Shown: in pieces, positions 8,480 through 15,959 of the stretch
Layout: the number at the start of each line of letters is the position of its first letter
Position numbering within the stretch: position 1 is the first letter of the stretch
NCBI RefSeq assembly: GCF_034627025.1
Contig: NZ_CP141048.1
Coordinates: 2,306,001 to 2,370,000, forward strand
Direction: 5' to 3'
Source: Microvirga lotononidis
GTDB taxonomy: Bacteria > Pseudomonadota > Alphaproteobacteria > Rhizobiales > Beijerinckiaceae
Length of the DNA stretch: 64,000 nt
Translations under genes and position numbers: made by a program
The notes under the pieces: model-generated
The model's input: only the letters and a program-made list of their open reading frames with translations
The model's database searches: none
Told to the model about the DNA's origin: nothing

Positions 8480-8866
8480 ATGATGAACAATTATTCAGAC
8501 GATACGCCTGTGGTTCTCCTCGTCGAGGACGAACTCCTGGTGCGAATGGCGGCGGCGGAGGATCTGCAGGATGCGGGCTTCCATGTGCTGGAGGCCGCCA
8601 ATGCCGATGTCGCCCTGGCCGTTCTGGAAGCCTGTTCTCATGATGTGCAGGTGCTGTTCACGGATATCGATATGCCGGGAACCATGAATGGCCTGGATTT
8701 GGCGGAGAACGTCCAGCAGCGCTGGCCGCACATCTCTCTTTTGATCTCATCCGCCTATCACAAGCCGCTTCCTGAGCAGATCCCCGATGACGGCCGCTTC
8801 GTGCCGAAACCCTATTCCAGCGAGGATGTGGTCAAGCATATCCGTGAACTGGTAACGAGTCATTGA
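8480..8866 (+). CDS. Single-domain response regulator (receiver only)
   Basis: 128 residues forming one CheY-like receiver. The acidic pocket is in VVLLVEDELLVRM, the phospho-acceptor aspartate in LFTDIDMPG, and the conserved lysine in VPKPYS. There is no output domain, so it would act by protein contact. The candidate EcfG -10 element (CGTT ending at 8470) would put the transcript start almost on the ATG, implying a leaderless or near-leaderless message. It lies apart from any kinase gene. A link to the general stress response is inferred only from the promoter. Confidence 0.85.
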   Translation: MMNNYSDDTPVVLLVEDELLVRMAAAEDLQDAGFHVLEAANADVALAVLEACSHDVQVLFTDIDMPGTMNGLDLAENVQQRWPHISLLISSAYHKPLPEQIPDDGRFVPKPYSSEDVVKHIRELVTSH

Positions 8867-8915
8867 CGCCGGAAAGGGCTCGAAAAGAACTCTCGGGACA
8901 GGGCGCCGCCAAGCT

Positions 8916-9791
8916 TTACAGGCCGGCATCGTTGACGGTGATGGTCATCGTGAAGCTTCGCGTTTCACTCGGTTGGATCAGAACGTTCCCTGGTTTGTCG
9001 GCAAATTCTCCGTCGAATCCTTCGGGATCCGCATGGCCTTGCCAGGGTTCGATGCAGATGAAACCCGCTCCGGGCTTGGTCCAGATACCCAGATGCGGCA
9101 TATCCGGAAAGTCGATCCGGATCGAACCGCCATCGGGCGCTCCATAGGTAACGGACCTGCTCTCAAGGCGGTCGAAAACAAGGGCATCTGCCTCGAAGAG
9201 ATGATCCTGCAAGCGGAGCATTCGTCCCTGGACAGGACTTTCCTCGACATCCCGGCTGATGAGCCCATCCACCGGCCGACGGACCGGGGCCGCCTCTTCG
9301 CGCTCGAAGCGGACAGCATGAGCGTCCCGCGGTGCTCCATAAGGCAGGGGCCATCGAAAGGCCGGGTGGAAGCCGAAAGAGGCAGGCATGGCCTTAGCGC
9401 CCTTGTTGATCACCGAGGCTGTGATCGTCAGCGTGGCGTCCTCGATCCTGTAGGACACGTCCAGCGCGAACCGGAATGGATACTGCCCCAGCGTGGTCTC
9501 GCCGGAAACGAGGCTGAACCGGCATTCGGACGGATCCGCCTCCCGGATCGCGAAGAGAGCCGTGCGTGCGAAGCCGTGCTTCGGCAGCCCGTATTCCGTT
9601 CCGCCGACCCGGATGTGATCGTTCCGCACGCGGCCGACGATGGGAAAGAGCAGAGGAGAGCGCCCTGTCCAGAAGGCGGGGTTACCGTCCCACAGAAGGT
9701 CCCGGCCCATCTCGTCTTGAAGGCGCACGAGCTCCGCACCTTTCTCTGACATCTGCGCCCGAAGACGGGGGCTCGAAATGGTAACGTTCAT
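8916..9791 (-). CDS. Aldose 1-epimerase family protein (LacX-like mutarotase)
   Basis: 291 residues from the ATG at 9791, chosen because AAGGAG lies eight bases upstream and it begins MNVTISSPRLRAQ; the frame continues upstream without support. The sequence shows the family's opening GAELVRLQD, WDGNPAFWTGRSPLLFPIVGR, the YGLPKHGFAR histidine motif, ASFGFHPAFRWP and the late acidic motif near the C-terminal EPW. It would interconvert the anomers of an aldose or of a sugar-phosphate. The neighbours give no pathway, and it appears to be a single-gene unit. Confidence 0.9.
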   Translation of the reverse strand: MNVTISSPRLRAQMSEKGAELVRLQDEMGRDLLWDGNPAFWTGRSPLLFPIVGRVRNDHIRVGGTEYGLPKHGFARTALFAIREADPSECRFSLVSGETTLGQYPFRFALDVSYRIEDATLTITASVINKGAKAMPASFGFHPAFRWPLPYGAPRDAHAVRFEREEAAPVRRPVDGLISRDVEESPVQGRMLRLQDHLFEADALVFDRLESRSVTYGAPDGGSIRIDFPDMPHLGIWTKPGAGFICIEPWQGHADPEGFDGEFADKPGNVLIQPSETRSFTMTITVNDAGL

Positions 9792-9914
9792 CCGGCGGCT
9801 CCTTGGCCTGAATCTCTGTCCGGACAAGGAGTATCGGCTAAAAGCAGCTCAAGCTAGAGCGGCAGGGCGCTGTTGAACGCGAAAGACCGACCTTCGCTCG
9901 CGGTTCTCCGGAAA

Positions 9915-10301
9915 CTAGCCGTTCCTGACGAGATCCGGGAGGGATTGCGCCAAGTCGTTATAGTTAAATGGTTTTTCCCATCTCGGGATGTCAGCGTAGA
10001 TCGGCGGAACCGAAGCGGGAGCATAACCGGTCGTGAACACGAAGGGGACGCCCTGCTCGATGAGGGTATCGGCGATCGGGAATGCGGTGCATCCACGAAG
10101 ATTGATATCGAGCACCGCTGCATGGACCTTCTCTGTCGAAGAGAGAAGAGCCAATGCCTTCTGCTGATCCGATGCGGGTCCGACGACGTCAGCGCCGAGG
10201 CTCTCTAACGCTTTGGCCATATCGTCGGCGATGAAATATTCGTCCTCGACTACCAGGATACGGCAATGATTGAGTAGCTGACCGAGTGGAGAATTCATCA
10301 T
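9915..10301 (-). CDS. Single-domain response regulator of the FAT GUY type
   Basis: 128 residues from the tandem ATGs at 10301/10298, with GAAGG just upstream. The receiver shows ILVVEDEYFIADDM, the phospho-acceptor in AAVLDINLRG, and VPFVFTTGYA, which matches the FxTGY ('FAT GUY') motif. Single-domain receivers with this motif (for example SdrG) feed into the PhyR-EcfG stress response in related bacteria. The link here is inferred from the motif and from a one-mismatch EcfG-like promoter about 70-95 bases upstream. The frame stays open for 36 codons upstream but has no start signal there. Confidence 0.85.
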   Translation of the reverse strand: MMNSPLGQLLNHCRILVVEDEYFIADDMAKALESLGADVVGPASDQQKALALLSSTEKVHAAVLDINLRGCTAFPIADTLIEQGVPFVFTTGYAPASVPPIYADIPRWEKPFNYNDLAQSLPDLVRNG

Positions 10302-10372
10302 ACACCTTCTCTTCGGTATACCCGTTGACGCTCGCGCTCCCTTGCCAAGCTTATATAAACACCCCGAGAGAT

Positions 10373-10398
10373 AACAGAAGTGAAGGGGTGGGCGTTCC
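10373..10398 (-). promoter_or_regulatory. EcfG-like promoter upstream of the FAT GUY receiver
   Basis: On the - strand GGAAC (10398-10394) is followed after 17 bases by TGTT (10376-10373), one base from the consensus CGTT. The distance to the start at 10301 is ordinary for a leader. One mismatch makes this weaker than the site at 8446. Confidence 0.35.
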
Positions 10399-10560
10399 AA
10401 GCAAAACACGGAACGATAGGGACGGGCTGCAAGGCCAGCGATGGAGGTTTTGCTTGTCGCTGCGAGTCATATGCTCATGACAGCTGATCCACGTGCAGAA
10501 GACCATCCCCCTCCTCACCAGACTGCCGCCTTGATCAGGCCGTGAGCGGGATCACCTTCG

Positions 10561-13500
10561 TCACAGGGAAATCCCGCTGCTTCGCAGCCTTTCGTTTCGC
10601 TCCTTGCGCGGTTTTATGAGCATCGCGTTCCAGCGCTTCACGAGATCCGGGATTTGGGAGGCGGCCATCGGCTTTGCATAGAGATAGCCCTGAGCATGGT
10701 CGCAGCCCAACTCGCGCAGCCGGCGCGCTTGGCCATGTGTTTCCACGCCCTCTGCCGTCACTTGGAGCTGCAGGCTTCGACCAAGGCTGATGACGGCAGT
10801 GATGATCGCCTCATCGTCGGAATCCTTCTCCAGATCCCGCACGAAGCTGCGGTCGATCTTGATATGATCCACAGGGAACTGCTTCAGATGAGTCAGAGAA
10901 GCATAGCCGGTGCCGAAATCATCGAGTGCAATCTGGATCCCACTTTCGCGGAACTGTGTCAGTGCGGAGGAAACGTTATTGGCGTTTCTGCCCAGCAGAA
11001 CCGTTTCCGTGACCTCGACCTCGAAGGAACTCGGCGGTACCTTCATCCAGTCGAGGGTCCTCAGCATCGTATCCACGAGATGCGACTGGCCGAACTCGGC
11101 TGGCGACAGATTGAGCGCAATACGGCCGAATGGAAGGTCCTGATCGAGCCACTGGCGCACGTCGGCCGCGACTTTCGAGGTCAGGAGCTTGCCGATGGAG
11201 GCCGCAATTTCATGATCTTCGAACACGGCTCCGAAGAAGCCGGGCGTCAGGATGCCTTTCGTCGGGTGCTGCCAGCGCGCCAGTGCTTCAAGACCCACGA
11301 TTTCGCCTGTCGCGAGGCTTACCTTAGGCTGATAGAACGGAATGATTTCATCGTTGGCGAGGGCCTCGCGCATTCCGCGTCCGAGGGAGACACGCTGCTC
11401 GAGCACCTGGCGCATCTCAGGCGAGTAGGTGACGACCCGGTTCCGTCCTTGCGATTTTGCCTGGTACATCGCAATGTCCGCGTCCTTGACCAACTCCGCC
11501 GGCGTTCCATCGTGGTCTGGAAAGGCCGCGATGCCGATGCTTACCCGGCTGACGAGAGACCGCTTCTGATAGGTGAAGGGCTGGCGCAGCATCTCGGCAA
11601 TCAGGGCACCCAGGCGCGTGGCATTCTCGAGTCTCAGCGGGTCGATGACGAGCACGGCGAACTCGTCGCCTCCGATCCGGGCTACGGTGTCACAGCTGCG
11701 AACCATGGCGGAGAGGCGACGCGCGGTCTCCTGAAGCAAGGCATCTCCCGCATCGTGCCCGAGAGTGTCGTTGATATCCTTGAAATCGTCCAGGTCGATC
11801 AAGAGCAGACTCACGCATGTGTCGTTCTGCTTGGCTGCGTTCAGAGCTGCCTCGAGGCGGCGTTGAAAGAGATTGCGATTGGGAAGACGCGTCAGTCCGT
11901 CATGATTGGCCGAACGCCATATTTCCTCCTCCGCTTCCCTCTGCTCGCTGATGTCGAACGTTACGCCGACGATACGATCAGGCGCCGCTCTTTCCGCGCG
12001 CGCGCGCAGCCACCGGATCGCTCCGCTTGGCATGATGTAGCGGCACTCGACCGAGTCCGATCCGCTGATTTGTATTCTCTCCAGGAAGTCTTCAACCTTG
12101 TGGTGATCATCAGGGTGAAGGCCTGTCATAAAGGTCTTGTCGGCTCCAGGCTGGATTCCCAGAAGCGCGAGCGAATTGTCTGATCGTGTCGTGATCCCGG
12201 TCTGCGGATTGAGTTCCCACGCAATCATATGGGCTGCCTTCAATGCAAGTTGAAGGCGCTCCTCGCTCGCGCTCAAGGCCTGTTCGGACTGCTTGCGTTC
12301 GTGAATATCCAAGGCGATGCCGAACCATTGCTCGACCTTGCCCTGCTCATTCTTGAGAGGCTCGCCTCGGACGATGAACCAGCGATGCATCCCATCAGAT
12401 GCACGCCGAAGGGGCATCTCCATTTCAAAAGTTATGCCCTTCCTGATGGAAGCCTTCCATAACCCCAGGATGCTATCCCGGTGCAGCGGGTGGATGACCG
12501 AATGCCATTCCTTGCAGCCGGTGTCAGTTCCTAATCCCGTATACTCATACCAAACGTCACTACAATAAGTGAGCTCGCCATCCGCATCGCTGAACCAAAC
12601 GATCTGCGGAGAGGTGAAGGAGAGCGGCATCGCTTCGACGAGCGTACGGAGGCGCCTTTCGCTCTTGCGCAGGTTCTGTTCCGCTTTTCGGAACTCCGTA
12701 ACGTCGCGAGAGATGCACAGGCACCCTTGTGGGGTTCCGTCCCGATTCATGATGGCCGTCGTGACGACATCCCACCATTGCCGCGTTCCTGTCGTAGTTT
12801 CGCGGGACGCCTGAAAGCGTCCGGTTCCACCGGCTTTGGCCTTCTCGAAAGCTTCAGAGGCATCTTCCGATGCTGCGCCGCTCCAGAAGGACGCCCAGTC
12901 GACCCCGTCAGTCGAGCTGAAGTCTGCTGCTTCCTTTTCGCGCAGCCCGCCGCGGCTCATGAAGCGCAGGTGTCCCTGCAGGTCGAAAACCTTGATCCAA
13001 TCATTCGAACTTGCCAGAAGGCGCCGCGTGAACTCCTCACTGTCTGCTGCCATTCTCGTGGCAAGCTTCAGATCGAGTTGAGTCATGACCGTCTCAGCGA
13101 GAGCGGTCAGTGCGTCTTCCTGCGGCCTGCTCAAGCCAGAGGGGCGTGCCTCGTAATCGAGCACGCACAGCATTCCGAGCGGCAAGCCATCCTTGGTTCT
13201 TAAAGCGGCCCCGGCATAGAACGACGGCATTGCGCTGCCATCCGCATGCTCTCTCCTAAACCGAGGATCGGCAGCGATATCGCGAACAACGAATACGCCG
13301 GGCTGCTGGATCGCATGGTTGCAAATGGAGAACTCACGCGGCGTCTCGCGGATCTCAAACCCAATCTTGGATTTGAACCACTGCCTGCGCTCGTCCAGGA
13401 AGGAAATGAAAGCGAACGGCGCATCGCAGATGTGGGCCGCGATCCGGGCGATGTTATCGAACTCGATCTCTGGTGCGGTATCCAGAATGTCATATTTCTG

Positions 13501-13566
13501 GAGCGCAGCAAGACGATCGACCTCCTCCCATGGAGGAAGAGTGCTGGAACCAGCATATTCCATCAT
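10561..13566 (-). CDS. GAF-PAS-PAS-PAS-GGDEF-EAL cyclic-di-GMP turnover protein
   Basis: 1001 residues, no transmembrane segment. Order: GAF (about 25-168), three PAS domains (about 180-295, 305-425, 435-545), GGDEF (about 550-715, motif at 632-636 in ARIGGDEFAVLV) and EAL (about 735-985, EAL at 760-762). The GGDEF site is intact, and RSCD nine residues before the motif fits the RxxD product-inhibition site. The EAL domain keeps the expected LNLSP, EVTETV, DDFGTG, IKID and EGVET residues. Both synthesis and hydrolysis of cyclic-di-GMP are therefore possible; which dominates is unknown. It diverges from ftcR across a kilobase of regulatory DNA holding CtrA-like boxes, so a motility/sessility role is plausible. 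The start gives MMEYAGSS; the second ATG is equally possible. Confidence 0.92.
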   Translation of the reverse strand: MMEYAGSSTLPPWEEVDRLAALQKYDILDTAPEIEFDNIARIAAHICDAPFAFISFLDERRQWFKSKIGFEIRETPREFSICNHAIQQPGVFVVRDIAADPRFRREHADGSAMPSFYAGAALRTKDGLPLGMLCVLDYEARPSGLSRPQEDALTALAETVMTQLDLKLATRMAADSEEFTRRLLASSNDWIKVFDLQGHLRFMSRGGLREKEAADFSSTDGVDWASFWSGAASEDASEAFEKAKAGGTGRFQASRETTTGTRQWWDVVTTAIMNRDGTPQGCLCISRDVTEFRKAEQNLRKSERRLRTLVEAMPLSFTSPQIVWFSDADGELTYCSDVWYEYTGLGTDTGCKEWHSVIHPLHRDSILGLWKASIRKGITFEMEMPLRRASDGMHRWFIVRGEPLKNEQGKVEQWFGIALDIHERKQSEQALSASEERLQLALKAAHMIAWELNPQTGITTRSDNSLALLGIQPGADKTFMTGLHPDDHHKVEDFLERIQISGSDSVECRYIMPSGAIRWLRARAERAAPDRIVGVTFDISEQREAEEEIWRSANHDGLTRLPNRNLFQRRLEAALNAAKQNDTCVSLLLIDLDDFKDINDTLGHDAGDALLQETARRLSAMVRSCDTVARIGGDEFAVLVIDPLRLENATRLGALIAEMLRQPFTYQKRSLVSRVSIGIAAFPDHDGTPAELVKDADIAMYQAKSQGRNRVVTYSPEMRQVLEQRVSLGRGMREALANDEIIPFYQPKVSLATGEIVGLEALARWQHPTKGILTPGFFGAVFEDHEIAASIGKLLTSKVAADVRQWLDQDLPFGRIALNLSPAEFGQSHLVDTMLRTLDWMKVPPSSFEVEVTETVLLGRNANNVSSALTQFRESGIQIALDDFGTGYASLTHLKQFPVDHIKIDRSFVRDLEKDSDDEAIITAVISLGRSLQLQVTAEGVETHGQARRLRELGCDHAQGYLYAKPMAASQIPDLVKRWNAMLIKPRKERNERLRSSGISL

Positions 13567-13848
13567 TCGAAATCGGTCCGCTCGGAGGCGTCTGGGTTGT
13601 TCGGGGCATGTCGGAGTCTAACCGACGCAACGGAACAGCATCATGCATCGAGAGTTACTCGATCCGTTGCTCACAGAACATCCGGGCTCAGACCGGTAAA
13701 ATGGCAGAGCGTCATGCCGCCCATGAACAGGCGCGCCATAGTGCTGATCGATCTATTGTCCGCAATCATTTGAACTATAGTCGGCTCAAGGCATAGCGTT
13801 CGTCTCAGACCGTGGTCAAGAAGCGGAAAAGCTCCTCAAGATTCACAG

Positions 13849-13864
13849 TTAACAATTTCTTAAC
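13849..13864 (+). promoter_or_regulatory. Candidate CtrA binding site (exact full consensus)
   Basis: TTAACAATTTCTTAAC: TTAA, seven bases, TTAAC, the full CtrA recognition pattern known from Caulobacter and relatives. It is 283 bases upstream of the GGDEF-EAL start and about 720 bases upstream of ftcR. Confidence 0.55.
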
Positions 13865-14381
13865 GGACGCCTCATGACAGGGCGGGAGAGCTCGTCCCGT
13901 CATCGCCGTCGATTCCCATTCGCTATCTAGAGCACCAGACGTGCAATCGAACTCACGCCCGGGGCTCCAAGGTTTTATTCTCTGGCATCTTCTCACGCAA
14001 AGCCGGTTCCCACTTTCGCGTTCGATCCTTTGCGAACCAAGGTATGCCTCACGCAACCTTCATGCGGCACAACGCCCTACAGGGGCGATGTGCTCCTCAC
14101 GTGTCGATTCGCAGAGCCGACGGCGCTCGTCCGTGACCTGGAGTCCGACGAACGTACGCGAACCGGCCCCCGATCCTGAGGCGCAGGCGTATCGTAGAAT
14201 AGGTGGTTCTACGTACGCCAAGATTGCGGAAATTACGTAGCGATTGGCGTGAAAAGGCTCCTTTGGAGCGAGCGCATAAGCAACATTGCAACATTAAAGA
14301 GTGGGAAAATGTCAGGTTTTTCAGGTCTTTGCTCCGATGGATGAGAGCTGCGCCTATAAACCCGGCACCGAGGCGACCGGT

Positions 14382-14420
14382 TTAAGGACTGCTTAAGGTT
14401 GGTTAAGAGGCATTAACCAT
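14382..14420 (+). promoter_or_regulatory. Phased TTAA array upstream of ftcR (candidate multiple CtrA sites)
   Basis: TTAA occurs at 14382, 14393, 14403 and 14413, spaced 11, 10 and 10 bases, about one helical turn each. The first pair is exactly TTAA-N7-TTAA. The last is the 8-base TTAACCAT, the CtrA half-site consensus; the other two spacings are N6. It ends 161 bases before the ftcR ATG. Confidence 0.55.
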
Positions 14421-14581
14421 AACCTGGGAGGCGCTCCCATTATTTACGTATTGTCCGCGCATTCGCTAAATTATAGTTTCTGGACGTCGCTGCAAAACAC
14501 AAATGCGTTGAGTAAAAATACTAAGGCGGCATGTAAAACCTAATTAGAACGCGCTTAATTATTAAGGCGGGGCAGAATAAC

Positions 14582-15268
14582 ATGTATATCGTCGTCGATG
14601 ACCGGCAGATGGTTACGTCCGGATATGTTGCGAGCTTCAAGCGAGAAGGCATATCCTCCCTTGGCTTATATGCAGATGAATTTACCGATTGGTTGGAATC
14701 GGCATCGGATGCAGATCTCGAGGCTGTTCAGGGCTTCGTTCTAGGAACCTTCGAAGAGCGGGTTCATTCTGCCGAGAGCATTCGCCGCTATTCCAAGGCT
14801 CCCATCATCGCTTTGAGCGATGTCCGCTCTCTCGAAGAGACGCTCGAACTCTTCACGGCGAAGTTCGACGACGTCGTCCGTAAGCCTGTCCATGTCCGGG
14901 AGATCTTGGCCCGCTCGGAAGCGATCTGGCGAAGGGTCAATGCGAACGCAGGAAAGAAGACGCAGAGCGATAACGACCGTCTCAAGGTCTTCTTCGATGG
15001 TCGCGATCCGGAGATCGACGGGTTGCCCCTGTCGCTTCCTCGCCGCGAGCGGCATATCCTCGAGTATCTCGTTCGAAAGAGAGGTCATCGCCTGACCAAG
15101 AAGCAGATCTTCGACGCGGTCTATGGAATCTACAGCGACGATGTGGAGGACAGCGTCGTTGAGGGGCATATCAGCAAGCTTCGTAAGAAGCTTCGTCAGC
15201 GCCTCGGCTATGATCCCATCGATGCAAAGCGGTACATTGGATATTCCTACGTCGGAGCGGCCTCCTGA
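14582..15268 (+). CDS. ftcR: Flagellar transcriptional regulator FtcR/Rem (OmpR-type orphan)
   Basis: 228 residues matching Brucella FtcR and Sinorhizobium Rem in layout. The N-terminal receiver-like domain opens MYIVVDDRQMVTSGY and ends FDDVVRKPVHVREILAR. A winged-helix DNA-binding domain follows (about 135-225) with LPRRERHILEYLVRKRG and VVEGHISKLRKKLRQRLG. These proteins activate flagellar operons. The receiver lacks an aspartate at the usual phospho-acceptor strand (AVQGFVLG instead), as I recall for FtcR itself, so activity may not need phosphorylation. No kinase gene is adjacent. The AT-rich upstream DNA carries candidate CtrA boxes, which fits cell-cycle control of its expression. The ribosome site is weak (GGCGGGGC about 11 bases upstream). 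Confidence 0.92.
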   Translation: MYIVVDDRQMVTSGYVASFKREGISSLGLYADEFTDWLESASDADLEAVQGFVLGTFEERVHSAESIRRYSKAPIIALSDVRSLEETLELFTAKFDDVVRKPVHVREILARSEAIWRRVNANAGKKTQSDNDRLKVFFDGRDPEIDGLPLSLPRRERHILEYLVRKRGHRLTKKQIFDAVYGIYSDDVEDSVVEGHISKLRKKLRQRLGYDPIDAKRYIGYSYVGAAS

Positions 15269-15959
15269 AACAGCTGCCTGACGAGATCGTCGGACGGGTG
15301 CGAACCGTCAGGTCCGTTATAGCATTGATGCACTGACTGCGGTCCCCGTGTAGGATCTTCCAGCACGGTGGCCGTTCGTCTTTCATGAAACGTGCAGAGT
15401 CCATAAGCAGCGTCGGCAGCCGCTGGGGCACTCTCGCAAAAAAGTGGAATTGGTTCTCCAAACGATCCGCATCCTGACGAGTGGGCTGGCAGATAAAGCC
15501 CAATAGTCGGTTCGATGCTTTAATGCCTTAAATAAATCTCATACCCGTTCCGCGCGTTAACTTTATTGCAGGAAACGGGCCAGTATTCTTCCTCAACGTC
15601 AAGATCGAAGCTGTCAGGACAGGGTAAGCATTATGGAGTGACGCACGCGGCCGGCAGAGGCGGCAAAGCGGCTCCAAAGTGGCCCGTCGAAGAAGATCGG
15701 CGAAGGGTCTGGCGCAGTGAAAGCGTATGGGGCAGGGCATGACAATAAGAACAATGCCGATCTCAATTCAGAAGCAATCGCGTTCGGGCGAGATGCGTCT
15801 AGGCGGTTGAGTGCGGAGCAAGGAAGCTCCCCTGCATTCGCAAGCGTGGACATGACGTTCAGCGCTTTGTTGCCGGCGTGAAGGCCGCGCGATCCTCCAC
15901 CTGAAGCGGCTTGATGATCAATGCCGATCAGTTCGCGTAGTAAGAGTTGAGACACGGCA
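15269..15959. other. Intergenic region upstream of the cheA operon
   Basis: About 690 bases without a supported gene; the open frames on the - strand are short, overlap each other and lack start signals. An AT-rich patch at 15520-15560 contains TTAA-N4-TTAA and a GTTAAC, neither with CtrA spacing. It probably contains the che promoter; I see no clear terminator for ftcR. Confidence 0.4.

Larger units (their letters stand above)
13567..14581. other. Long intergenic region between the GGDEF-EAL gene and ftcR
   Basis: About 1 kb in which I see no convincing gene: the open frames are short, overlap one another and have no ribosome site or family pattern. The final 200 bases are distinctly AT-rich compared with the window. 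It holds an exact TTAA-N7-TTAAC box at 13849 and a phased TTAA array at 14382-14420. It most likely holds divergent promoters and control sites. Confidence 0.6.

Noticed and set aside
10654..12183. A 509-codon open frame opposite the GGDEF-EAL gene
   Set aside because: Same antisense shadow effect; the opposite strand carries intact catalytic motifs.
13567..14581. Possible tRNA or small RNA genes in the long intergenic region
   Set aside because: I looked for cloverleaf arms and for a T-run terminator hairpin and found no convincing set; a dedicated RNA search would be needed to rule out a small RNA.
15520..15531. TTAA-N4-TTAA upstream of cheA as a CtrA site
   Set aside because: Spacing is four bases instead of seven and no half-site extension is present.
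15269..15959. Possible small genes on the - strand between ftcR and cheA
   Set aside because: Short mutually overlapping frames without ribosome sites or recognisable families.
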